A stretch of DNA of 44,722 bases from Leptolyngbya sp. Prado105 (GTDB taxonomy: Bacteria; Cyanobacteriota; Cyanobacteriia; Leptolyngbyales; Leptolyngbyaceae): the NCBI GenBank assembly GCA_025454375.1, contig JALOOO010000030.1, positions 1 through 44,722 on the forward strand, written 5' to 3'. Positions 7,214-15,450 of the stretch are shown piece by piece. The position numbers were made by a program, and so were the translations under genes. How positions within the stretch are numbered: position 1 is the stretch's first letter; the number at the start of each line of letters is the position of its first letter. Under the pieces are notes generated by a model that was not told the origin of the DNA, did not search any database, and worked only from the letters and a program-made list of their open reading frames with translations.

Positions 7214-9637
7214 GTGATGATGATGCAGACAGAAATTGAGACGAAAGCAGCTTTTCTCGAATTGAACAACCGAGGTCAAACCCTTCGCTTTACCTTGTCA
7301 AAAACTGAACATCGTCTAGGGCGAGATGATGCCTGGGCAGATCTGCTGATTCCATCAAGTGGTTGGGAAGTGATCTCAAGCCGTCATGCAGTTCTCCGAA
7401 AAGAAGGAGATTACTACTGGATCTTCGATGGGGATGAACATTCAAAACCTAGCACGAATGGCATATTCATCAATCACACTCGAATTACCCCTCATACAGG
7501 ATTTTGCTTAAATCAAAGCGTGCAACTTCAAATCGGACAGAATCCACAAAACGCAATTTCACTGACCTATGTTTTGCCTCAAAGCAACGGTGTAACTGCT
7601 TTTCCTAGCCAATTTCGACTAGATTTCAAAGGGATCAAGGAATTTCCCATTGAGATTGGGCGAGAACCTACTCAACGTTATGGCTGCTTAACCCTAAATT
7701 CACCGACAATTTCACGATGCCATGCGTCGATCGAGCAGATCTCAGACCAATATGTGCTACGGGATCATAGTACGAATGGAACCTATATCAACAAGCAGCG
7801 AATGACTCGCTCAACCCCACTTCAAGATGGCGATACCATTCAAATTGGTTCTTATACCCTGCTATTTCGCAATAAAGCGCTAGAAATCTTCGATCGAGGA
7901 GATCAGATTCGACTGGATGCCCATCAACTCACGCGCAAAGTTTTAGACGAATCAAAACAAGAAAAGACCATTCTTAAGAATGTCTCATTAGCGATCGAGC
8001 CAGGTCAGTTAGTTGCGCTGGTTGGAGGAAGTGGAGCAGGTAAATCAACCCTGATGAAAACTTTATTAGGGATTGCCCCAACAAATTCCGGTGCAGTTCG
8101 ACTCAATGGAGACGATCTTCGTCAGAACTTTGACCTCTATCGAACCGAAATTGGCTATGTTCCCCAAGATGACATTGTGCATCTGACTTTGACCGTTGAA
8201 GAAGTCCTTACCTATGCTTGCCAACTTCGACTTCCACCGGACACAAACATTCAAGAAGCAGTCACGCACGCATTAGAGCAAGTCAAACTCAGCCCTGTTC
8301 GTAATACTCTGGTTCAACGCTTAAGTGGAGGACAGCGTAAGCGAGTCAGCATTGCAGTCGAGCTACTCGCAAATCCAAAGCTCTTTTTCTTAGATGAACC
8401 CACATCGGGGCTTGATCCAGGTCTTGATAAAAAAATGATGGAATTGCTGCGCGAACTAGCAGATCAAGGGCGAACTATCATCTTGGTCACTCATGCGACC
8501 TCAAACTTAGAAGTGTGTGATCGAATTGCATTTATGGGAATGGGAGGACGACTCTGCTATTTTGGACCACCGAAAGAGGCAATGCGCTTTTTCCAAGCAC
8601 CTTCAGAGGATTTCAAATATTTCGCAGACATTTATATCCAACTGGGTGAGAATGAGCAAACAGTCGAACATTGGTCGCAGAAGTTTCACCAATCCTCCAT
8701 TCATGAGCGATATGTAAAAACGATTCTGAGCCAAGAACAGGGAAACACAAATACTAAACTGAATGCTGCAAAACAGAAGGGCAAAGTTTCTTTCTTTCAA
8801 CAGTGGATGATTCTCTGCCAAAGATATTGGAAACTGATTGTGCGCGATCGCTTCAGCTTAATTTTACTGCTAGCAACTGCTCCACTAGGAGTAGGGTTGA
8901 TTACACTAGCGCTTCGAGATTATGACGCGATCGCAAAACTAACGACACTTACAGTTATGCAAGCCTCTACTGCATTGAGAGTGCTATTCGTCTTCACCTG
9001 CGCGACGCTATGGGTTGGGTTATCAGGGACAGCACAAGCGATTGTGCAAGAGAATCACATCTACTATCGAGAAAGGTTAGTAAATCTGAGGCTGCTTCCT
9101 TATCTTGGCTCGAAATTCTCGATTCATTTGGGTCTAGCGGTCTTACAAACCCTGCTGATTTTGGCGGCAATTCTAGTCGGATTTCGGGCTCCACAACCTG
9201 ATCTGCTCCCCTGGGTTGTCGGGTGTGGCATCACAACATTCTTGACTCTAATCGCTAGTGTTAGTTTGGGGTTAATGATTTCAACCTTTGTGAAAAACTC
9301 AACTCAAGCCAATAGTACTCTCCCGTTAATCCTTATTCCTCAAATTATTTTTTCCGGCATTCTGTTTAAGTTAGAGGGAGTTGGAAAAATTGTCTCTTGG
9401 TTCATGCTGAGTCGATGGTCGATTGGAGCTTATGGTGCAGTTGTGGATGTGAATGCAATGGTGCCAGAGTCTCCTAAAATTCCGGGTGTACCTGACCAAC
9501 CGCTCCCCTTTGAACCCTCTTCAATCTATGATCCTACTTGGCAAAATCTAGGGTTGAATTGGGGGTTACTTTGCTTGCATAGCTTGATTTATTTAGGGAT
9601 CGCATTGTGGCTACAAAAGCGTAAAGACCTCTCTTAA
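7214..9637 (+). CDS. FHA-FHA-ABC exporter, ABCG-type half transporter
   Basis: Two FHA domains (about residues 20-115 and 140-220) with GRD..W, SSRHAVL and later GRE, SRCHASIEQ and STNGTYIN bind phosphothreonine in known families. An ABC ATPase follows (about 235-470): Walker A GGSGAGKST, signature LSGGQRKRVSIA, Walker B LFFLDEPTSGLDPG. The last 260 residues hold an ABC-2 membrane domain with about six helices. The order ATPase then membrane domain is that of ABCG/White half transporters, so a homodimer is expected. The substrate is unknown. The neighbouring kinase suggests its FHA domains read phosphorylation by that kinase. The start is one of GTG 7214 or ATG 7217, 7220 or 7223. Confidence 0.92.
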   Translation: MMMMQTEIETKAAFLELNNRGQTLRFTLSKTEHRLGRDDAWADLLIPSSGWEVISSRHAVLRKEGDYYWIFDGDEHSKPSTNGIFINHTRITPHTGFCLNQSVQLQIGQNPQNAISLTYVLPQSNGVTAFPSQFRLDFKGIKEFPIEIGREPTQRYGCLTLNSPTISRCHASIEQISDQYVLRDHSTNGTYINKQRMTRSTPLQDGDTIQIGSYTLLFRNKALEIFDRGDQIRLDAHQLTRKVLDESKQEKTILKNVSLAIEPGQLVALVGGSGAGKSTLMKTLLGIAPTNSGAVRLNGDDLRQNFDLYRTEIGYVPQDDIVHLTLTVEEVLTYACQLRLPPDTNIQEAVTHALEQVKLSPVRNTLVQRLSGGQRKRVSIAVELLANPKLFFLDEPTSGLDPGLDKKMMELLRELADQGRTIILVTHATSNLEVCDRIAFMGMGGRLCYFGPPKEAMRFFQAPSEDFKYFADIYIQLGENEQTVEHWSQKFHQSSIHERYVKTILSQEQGNTNTKLNAAKQKGKVSFFQQWMILCQRYWKLIVRDRFSLILLLATAPLGVGLITLALRDYDAIAKLTTLTVMQASTALRVLFVFTCATLWVGLSGTAQAIVQENHIYYRERLVNLRLLPYLGSKFSIHLGLAVLQTLLILAAILVGFRAPQPDLLPWVVGCGITTFLTLIASVSLGLMISTFVKNSTQANSTLPLILIPQIIFSGILFKLEGVGKIVSWFMLSRWSIGAYGAVVDVNAMVPESPKIPGVPDQPLPFEPSSIYDPTWQNLGLNWGLLCLHSLIYLGIALWLQKRKDLS

Positions 9638-9670
9638 ATTGTGGCAGGACTGAGAAGAACTTGCCGAGAC

Positions 9671-9713
9671 GATATCCCCTTCTAGATGAGTAGACAGTCT
9701 AAAAGGGGATATC
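9671..9713. terminator. Bidirectional terminator
   Basis: GATATCCCCTTCTAGA (9671-9686) pairs with TCTAAAAGGGGATATC (9698-9713), 15 of 16 matching, with an 11-base loop. It lies between the convergent FHA-ABC exporter and sugar-transporter operon. Flanking U-tracts are weak. Confidence 0.7.
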
Positions 9714-9727
9714 TGATCGAAATGAGG

Positions 9728-10825
9728 CTATGCCATGACATGCGATCGCGTATCGCTTACTCGATCGCCCGTTGCCGCATCAAACCAGTGAATTGTCTCA
9801 TCTGAGAAAGCAAGTTGAACTGCACTTCCGTTTCTTAAGCCCGAATGCACAGGTAGGATTGCTCGAAGATTCATCGGCTCTGATCCACTTGAGATCCGAA
9901 CACTGACAAGATCGTGCATTCCTAGGTTTTCAGTCAGGAACACTTCGCCATTCAGCATCGGCTCATTGCGATTTTGGGCAAGATGCACATGCTCAGGGCG
10001 AAGACCTAGTACAATTTCTCCAGCATTAAAACTGCGAGGTAGAGGGATTTTAGCATTACCTACGATCGCGCTTCCATTCTGGCAGGGCACACGCAGAAAA
10101 TTCATCTGGGGACTGCCGATAAAGCCTGCGACAAATTGGGTCGCAGGTTGGCTATAGATCACATCCGGTCGATCGAACTGTTGTAAGTAGCCATTGTTTA
10201 ACACAGCAACTTTGGTTGAAAGCGTCATCGCTTCCGTTTGATCATGCGTCACATAGACAACGGGTGCATTTTGAGAGCCGAATAATTGCTTCAGTTCTGC
10301 TCGTACATGTTCTCGGAGCAGTGCATCTAAGTTACTGAGAGGTTCGTCTAGTAAAAATAGATCCGGACGACGTACTAAGGTTCTTGCCACTGCAACCCGT
10401 TGCCGTTGACCTCCAGAAAGCTGTCCAGGCTTCCGATTCATCAATTCATGTAAGCCTAGGAAATCCGCCACATCGCGAATTCTTTCTTTGATCTCCGCAT
10501 TTGGCGTTTTCCGCAGTTTTAGACCAGATGCAATGTTGTCATACACTGTCATATGTGGGTAGAGCGCATAGCTCTGAAACACCATTGCAATATTGCGATC
10601 GCCCGGATTCAGTCGGCTGACATCACGACCATTGATCACGACGCGCCCACTCGTCGGTTGTTCTAACCCTGCAATCAAACGCAGAATAGTCGATTTACCG
10701 CATCCTGAAGGACCTAATAATGTGAGAAATTCGCCTTGTCCTACACTCAAGTTCATGTCCTTTACAGGAACAATTTGCTGAGTGTAAGCTTTTCTCAAGT
10801 TGATGAGTTCTAGTTTCTTATCCAT
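9728..10825 (-). CDS. ugpC: Sugar ABC transporter ATPase (UgpC/MsmX/MalK type)
   Basis: The ATPase has Walker A GPSGCGKST, signature LSGGQRQRVAVAR, Walker B LFLLDEPLSNLDA and switch His in VYVTHDQTEAM, followed by a TOBE/OB regulatory domain (LGLRPEHVHL). This is the MalK-like layout of CUT1 importers. The ATG at 10825 avoids overlapping the permease stop and places the conserved KLELINLRKAY at the start; a longer frame from 10882 exists but would overlap. It is the last gene of the operon SBP-permease-permease-ATPase. The symbol names the family, not the substrate. Such ATPases can serve more than one importer, relevant to the orphan binding protein at 31.7-33.0 kb. Confidence 0.9.
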   Translation of the reverse strand: MDKKLELINLRKAYTQQIVPVKDMNLSVGQGEFLTLLGPSGCGKSTILRLIAGLEQPTSGRVVINGRDVSRLNPGDRNIAMVFQSYALYPHMTVYDNIASGLKLRKTPNAEIKERIRDVADFLGLHELMNRKPGQLSGGQRQRVAVARTLVRRPDLFLLDEPLSNLDALLREHVRAELKQLFGSQNAPVVYVTHDQTEAMTLSTKVAVLNNGYLQQFDRPDVIYSQPATQFVAGFIGSPQMNFLRVPCQNGSAIVGNAKIPLPRSFNAGEIVLGLRPEHVHLAQNRNEPMLNGEVFLTENLGMHDLVSVRISSGSEPMNLRAILPVHSGLRNGSAVQLAFSDETIHWFDAATGDRVSDTRSHVMA

Positions 10826-10844
10826 GATATTTGAGAAGAGTAAA

Positions 10845-11729
10845 TTAACCTTTGACAGCCCCAGAAGTAAGTCCTTGAACAATGCGTCGCTGGAAGAATA
10901 GGACTAACAAGACCAGTGGAATCGTTCCAAGCACTGTTGCCGCTGCGATCGGACCAAATGGAATTTCAAACGGGGAAGCTCCACCTAACTGCGCTCCTGC
11001 AACCGGAACTGTTTTCATGTCCTCGCGCGTGATGAATGTCAGTGCAAAGATAAATTCGTTCCAGGCAGAAATGAAGGTGAGAATTCCAGTGGTCACGAGT
11101 GCTGGAATCGTCATCGGTAAAACGACTTCGAGCAGCATTCGCGGCGTGCTATATCCATCGACTCTCGCAGCATCTTCGAGATCTTTCGGGAGTTGCTGAA
11201 AGAAACTTCGCATCACTAAAATCGTAAGCGGTAAATTAATCGCAGTGTAAGGAATGATCAATGAGAGATAGTTGTTCCCCAGATTGAATGCTCGAACTAC
11301 TTCGAGAAGTCCCAGAAACAACAGAATCGGGGGAAACAAAGTAACAATCAGAATTCCTGCTAAGAGCCAGCGTTCTCCTTGAAGCTTCAATCTTGCGAGC
11401 GCATAAGCTGCGGGAGAGCCAACTCCTAGAGCTAAAAGCGTTGAGGCAAAAGAAACGATCGCACTATTTAAAATATAGTTCAAAAAAGGGCGGCGCTCAA
11501 ATAAGGAACGGTAGTGATCCAATGTAAATCGAGTTGGAAAATAAACGTTGGGAATTGCCGCAATGTCAGCATTCACTTTAAATGAAGTGAGGAGTTGCCA
11601 AAGAATTGGAGCAAGACAGAAAATCACAGTCAAAGCGACTGCAATTGGCAAAATTACTTTTCGCCCGATTCTTGTAGACTTGCCACCTGGCATTCGTCGA
11701 TCGACGGATTCTGGAAATACAGTTGTCAT
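10845..11729 (-). CDS. CUT1 sugar ABC permease, MalG/UgpE type
   Basis: This is an inner-membrane permease with six helices and the cytoplasmic EAA loop (EDAARVDGYSTPRMLLEVVLP) that contacts the ATPase. A ribosome binding site GGAGCG precedes the ATG by about nine bases, and the gene starts three bases after the previous stop. The substrate cannot be told from the permease; the CUT1 subfamily moves di- and oligosaccharides, glycerol phosphate and related polyols. Confidence 0.9.
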   Translation of the reverse strand: MTTVFPESVDRRMPGGKSTRIGRKVILPIAVALTVIFCLAPILWQLLTSFKVNADIAAIPNVYFPTRFTLDHYRSLFERRPFLNYILNSAIVSFASTLLALGVGSPAAYALARLKLQGERWLLAGILIVTLFPPILLFLGLLEVVRAFNLGNNYLSLIIPYTAINLPLTILVMRSFFQQLPKDLEDAARVDGYSTPRMLLEVVLPMTIPALVTTGILTFISAWNEFIFALTFITREDMKTVPVAGAQLGGASPFEIPFGPIAAATVLGTIPLVLLVLFFQRRIVQGLTSGAVKG

Positions 11730-11732
11730 AGT

Positions 11733-12638
11733 TTAAATCGCTCCAGATGCTTTAGCTCTCGATCGGGTTAAGAAGAAACTTGCGATCGCAACGGCTAACA
11801 CTAACAGTAAGAAAGTCACAACCACTAATGCCGCTCCATAACCGAAGTCTAGATAGCGCATGACAGTCGAGTAGATGTAGAGCGAAACTGTCTCAGTCGC
11901 GCCCCCAGGACCTCCGCCAGTCATGACACTGATTAAGTCAAAGATCCCAAATGCCTGGGCTAAACGGAATAGTAACGAAATCACAACTTGCGGCATCAAC
12001 AGCGGCAAAGTAATCTGCCGAAAACTTTGCCAAGGAGAAGCTCCATCGATCGCTTGCGCTTCATACAAATCATTTGGAATTGATTGCAGTCCAGCAAGTA
12101 ATAGAATGCTGATGAACGGAGTTGTTTTCCAAACATCGGCAAAGATAACAGCCATCATCGCTAAAGTTGGATTGCCGAGCCAGTTAATGCCTGTATCGAT
12201 CAATCCCAGGCGAAGCAAAATATCATTGACAATGCCATATTGGTCATTAAAAATCCAGGTCCAACCAAGTGCAATTAAAGCAGTCGGCAAGGCCCAAGGC
12301 AGAATTGAGATAGTTCTAACAATTCCTCGCCCTCGAAAAGATTGGTTAAGAACAAGCGCAATTCCCATTCCAAGAACTAACTCGATCGCAACGGATGCGA
12401 AGGTAAAGATGGCTGAATTGGTCATACTTTGCCAGAACCGCCCATCTTGAGCCATACGGGCAAAGTTAGACAAGCCTGTAAATTCTGGATTGAGTTGATT
12501 TCCTAAGTTCTGAATAAAAAAGCTTTGCCAGAAAGCTCGCAAAATTGGATAAGCAAAAACCAATGCCAGAATTAGAAGTGCTGGAATTGTAAGAAACCAT
12601 CCGGTGCGGCGTTCTCGCTCTCGAATCACATCTTTCAT
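11733..12638 (-). CDS. CUT1 sugar ABC permease, MalF/UgpA type
   Basis: This is the second membrane subunit, with about six helices and an EAA loop (YEAQAIDGASPWQSFRQITLP). An AGGAG sequence lies about eight bases before the ATG at 12638, inside the end of the binding-protein gene (stop 12642), showing tight coupling. It is expected to form a heterodimer with the next permease. Confidence 0.9.
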   Translation of the reverse strand: MKDVIRERERRTGWFLTIPALLILALVFAYPILRAFWQSFFIQNLGNQLNPEFTGLSNFARMAQDGRFWQSMTNSAIFTFASVAIELVLGMGIALVLNQSFRGRGIVRTISILPWALPTALIALGWTWIFNDQYGIVNDILLRLGLIDTGINWLGNPTLAMMAVIFADVWKTTPFISILLLAGLQSIPNDLYEAQAIDGASPWQSFRQITLPLLMPQVVISLLFRLAQAFGIFDLISVMTGGGPGGATETVSLYIYSTVMRYLDFGYGAALVVVTFLLLVLAVAIASFFLTRSRAKASGAI

Positions 12639-12641
12639 CGC

Positions 12642-13949
12642 CTAAGCTCCTAACAATGCTCGTGTTTCGCGGGCAGCCGATCTCATCGCTTCTTCTGGCG
12701 AAATCCGTCCTGAGATTGCAGAGCTAAGATAACGCTGCAAAATATCAGAAGCTTGAGCATATTGCGCGATCGGCGGTCGGATTCCAGGATTTTCTAGCGC
12801 TTCGAGCGCGATCGGGAAAAAGTCATATTTCGCGAGAATTTCGGGGTCATTGTACAAAGCTTTGCGGCTGGGTAAGTAACCCGAGGAGAGTGTTGTCGTC
12901 CGTTGTACATAGACACCTGTAAAGAAGTCGAGTGCTTTGCGTGCTTCAACCGGATGCTGAGTCGTACTGGCAATTCCCCAACCCCATCCACCGAGGCAAG
13001 CAACGCTTTCTTGACCTGCTGCATGAATCACAGGTTTTACTGCAACTTTGCCTCGAACAGGTGAATCCTCTGCATTGAGCAATGCCCAAGCATAAGGCCA
13101 GTTCCGCATAAAGGCGACGTTACCGCTTTGGAAAAGCAGTCGCGATTCTTCTTCTTGATAGGTACTAACCCCGGTCGGAGTTACACCTTTCTCAATAGTG
13201 GTTCTCAAAAAGTTTAAGGCTTGAATTGCTTCCGGTCGATCGAGTCCGACTTCATTTGTTTGAGGATTGACCCAGAAGCCACCGTTGCCTTCTAGTACCT
13301 CAATAAACATCGCTGCAACGCCTTCGTACTGTCGCCCTTGATAGACATAGCCCCACTGTGCGCCATTCTGAGCTTGAATTTTCTGTGAGGTTTGGATCAG
13401 TTGATCAAAGGTGTCAGGGGGCTGAAGCCCAGCTTGATCGAGCAAATCCTTGCGATAGAAGAGAAGGGCGGCATCGGTTCGCCAAGGCACACGGTAGAGT
13501 TTGCCCTGGTAGCGACTCGCTTCGATATCTCCCGGTAAGAACTCATTTAACTGTTCTTGGGAAACTTCGTTGGTTAAATCCCGGAGCCACCCTGCTGCGG
13601 CAAATTTTGCTACCCAGGTGACATCCATATTGATCAGATCGTAAGGCGCACTTCCTAACAGGAAAGCCGAAGTATTCAAATCCTCAATTAAGTTTGAAGC
13701 GTTTGGTCCCTCAATCATATTCAGCTTGATGCCCGGATTTTGCTTTTCAAATTCTGTAATTAAGGGTCGCAGATTTGGAACTTCAGGCGCATTCATTAAA
13801 AAGGTGAGAACGACGGGCTGCGATCGCGCAGGCAATACGATCAGCATCGCAGAGATCGCAAAAATGGTTAGTAGGCTAACACTGCGAAACACGATCGACG
13901 ATCGCCAGAACTGCGCCAATTTGTAACGATATTCTTGTAGCATTTCCAT
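12642..13949 (-). CDS. Extracellular solute-binding protein family 1 (sugar importer)
   Basis: A positively charged start and a hydrophobic stretch (about 20-42, ending PARSQP) form a Sec signal without a lipobox cysteine, so it may stay anchored or be released to the periplasm. The body has the family 1 features: PEVPNLRPLITEFEKQNPGIKL, PYDLINMDVTWVAKFAAAGWLRDL and WGWGIASTTQHP near the C-terminus. It is the first gene of a four-gene importer operon and would deliver the sugar to the two permeases. The substrate is unknown; disaccharides or osmolytes such as glucosylglycerol are candidates by comparison with other cyanobacteria. Confidence 0.88.
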   Translation of the reverse strand: MEMLQEYRYKLAQFWRSSIVFRSVSLLTIFAISAMLIVLPARSQPVVLTFLMNAPEVPNLRPLITEFEKQNPGIKLNMIEGPNASNLIEDLNTSAFLLGSAPYDLINMDVTWVAKFAAAGWLRDLTNEVSQEQLNEFLPGDIEASRYQGKLYRVPWRTDAALLFYRKDLLDQAGLQPPDTFDQLIQTSQKIQAQNGAQWGYVYQGRQYEGVAAMFIEVLEGNGGFWVNPQTNEVGLDRPEAIQALNFLRTTIEKGVTPTGVSTYQEEESRLLFQSGNVAFMRNWPYAWALLNAEDSPVRGKVAVKPVIHAAGQESVACLGGWGWGIASTTQHPVEARKALDFFTGVYVQRTTTLSSGYLPSRKALYNDPEILAKYDFFPIALEALENPGIRPPIAQYAQASDILQRYLSSAISGRISPEEAMRSAARETRALLGA

Positions 13950-14273
13950 AGACAGGTCACCCTGCGATCGTAGTTTGATTCACGACCGCGTTTCAATTAA
14001 TAAATGGGTTGCGGACTGCTAAATCTCATCATTTCTGTAAAAGCTCTAGCATTGTAAATAATATGAATTCTACGATCCCCGCCTCATCTTCTCTAAGATG
14101 GATCGCCTGAGAAAAGCTGTTAAGTTACTTAAATAAATCTACAGATTACTGATAATAATTCGACAAATTCTTCTTACCCGTTTAGGCACGGTGAAATAAC
14201 GAGCGAGGTGCATAAACGCTCGATCGCTTCCCTATCTACCTGTATCCATTCATTTACTGGAGCTTCAAGCGAT
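13950..14273. promoter_or_regulatory. Divergent intergenic region
   Basis: This 324-bp AT-rich stretch lies between the sugar operon (minus) and a secreted-protein gene (plus) and must hold both promoters. One GCGATCG site and a run of A/T steps near 14120-14170 are visible. GGAG at about 14260 serves as ribosome binding site of the plus-strand gene. No clear operator was recognised. Confidence 0.35.
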
Positions 14274-15227
14274 ATGAAATCTAAGAATTTGTTGTCAGGT
14301 GCATTACTGGCGGGTTTGATGATTAGTTTAGGAACAACCGCAGTTTCTGCAAATCAAATTAAACCGATTCATGTGAATCCGAATCTGTTTGGCAATTTGA
14401 CTGCGTTGAGTTCTCCGAAGCCCGTTCTTGCTTTTAAAGGAATGGAGAACAAAAACGGCTTTACCTATTACAATTTGACGGTTACAAATTGGCAGCAAAT
14501 CAATTCTGCCCTGTTTACTAGCGCTCCCAATTTACCTCCCTGCGGTGCGAACAGCAATTCTTCGAGAACTTGGGTTGATATCTATGATGCTCAATCGAAT
14601 CAGCGGCTCTATGGATTCTGTACTTTCTCGACTCCAGAGAATTTGACGAAACTGTGGTTTGCAGTTCAGCAAGGTCAGACTCCGCCGCAATCTGTTTATG
14701 TTGTGTTGCACGATCGTAAGACGGATCGAAAGTATCGATCGAATTCTGTTGCACTGGGACAAACTGCGCTGAATGAGGATTGTATTGCTTTTAATCCTGA
14801 TAATACGGTGGTTCAGAATGTCCAGGGACGCTGGACGATCGTAGAAAATGGCAATCATTTGATGTTCAATTTTGAAAGCGATCGAGCGAAAGCAGAGCAG
14901 TCTTTGCGGACGATCAAGCGCTATGGCATGAATAAATCTTGCTTTGTCGGTAGACCTCAGCCTTCGTTCCAATATCTGTTGGTGAACAATGCGGCTCCAG
15001 TTGGGGCAATGCGTGGGGAAGATTGTATTCCGTTTAATCCTGCGACGACGACGGTGAGCAAGATTAACAATCGTTGGAAGATTGTCGATGGGAGTCACTG
15101 GATGTTTGATTTTGAGAACAATCGGGCTGAGGCGGAGCAATCTTTAGCGGTGATTCGCAAGTATGGATTCAATCAGTCGTGCTTTGTGGGTAGACCGAAT
15201 GCGAAGTTTAGCTATCTGCGGCGTTAG
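14274..15227 (+). CDS. Secreted protein with two copies of a VGRP repeat domain
   Basis: The ATG at 14274 is preceded by GGAG and starts a clear signal peptide (KSKNLLSGALLAGLMISLG, cleavage after AVSA). A middle domain with four cysteines and PPCGANSNSSRTWVDIYD is followed by two repeats of about 65 residues. Each has a start like DCIxFNP, a core GRWTIV or NRWKIV, MFxFExxRAxAEQSL, a tyrosine-glycine step and CFVGRPxxxFxYL. This repeat is found as a tandem module in secreted proteins of several phyla; its ligand is unknown to me. The longer frame from 14208 would add residues ahead of the signal peptide and is unlikely. Confidence 0.8.
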   Translation: MKSKNLLSGALLAGLMISLGTTAVSANQIKPIHVNPNLFGNLTALSSPKPVLAFKGMENKNGFTYYNLTVTNWQQINSALFTSAPNLPPCGANSNSSRTWVDIYDAQSNQRLYGFCTFSTPENLTKLWFAVQQGQTPPQSVYVVLHDRKTDRKYRSNSVALGQTALNEDCIAFNPDNTVVQNVQGRWTIVENGNHLMFNFESDRAKAEQSLRTIKRYGMNKSCFVGRPQPSFQYLLVNNAAPVGAMRGEDCIPFNPATTTVSKINNRWKIVDGSHWMFDFENNRAEAEQSLAVIRKYGFNQSCFVGRPNAKFSYLRR

Positions 15228-15297
15228 AGATTGCTACGATTGAATCGTCGGGGAAGCCTCCCAGAATTGACGACTGTAGATACCCCAATACTCCCCG

Positions 15298-15450
15298 GTG
15301 AGGTCGGAAAATGTGCAGACGTTTGCTCAAACTGTGCGTCTGCTGCTCGATCAGGGCTATTCGATTCATACTGTAATGGCAGATCAAGGCGATCTACCTA
15401 CCGAAACTAATCCTTCAAATCGCCAGAGCATCTACTGCGGCTTTTACTAA
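15298..15450 (+). CDS. Small ORF convergent with recJ (about 50 residues)
   Basis: GTG at 15298 opens a 50-codon frame (SENVQTFAQTVRLLLDQGY, HTVMADQGDLPTE) that ends at TAA 15448-15450, overlapping the last 36 bases of recJ on the other strand. The composition looks coding up to about 15415. It may be a small protein or the tail of a decayed gene. I do not recognise it. Confidence 0.25.
   Translation: MRSENVQTFAQTVRLLLDQGYSIHTVMADQGDLPTETNPSNRQSIYCGFY

Noticed and set aside
14532-15140. 202-codon open frame on the minus strand
   Set aside because: It lies wholly antisense to the secreted repeat protein, which has a signal peptide and two conserved repeats; the antisense product is Ile/Arg-rich with no family look.
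15236-15279. Possible nested hairpin CTAC/GTAG with CGTC/GACG
   Set aside because: Stems are only four pairs each with large internal loops and no U-tract; too weak to call a terminator.
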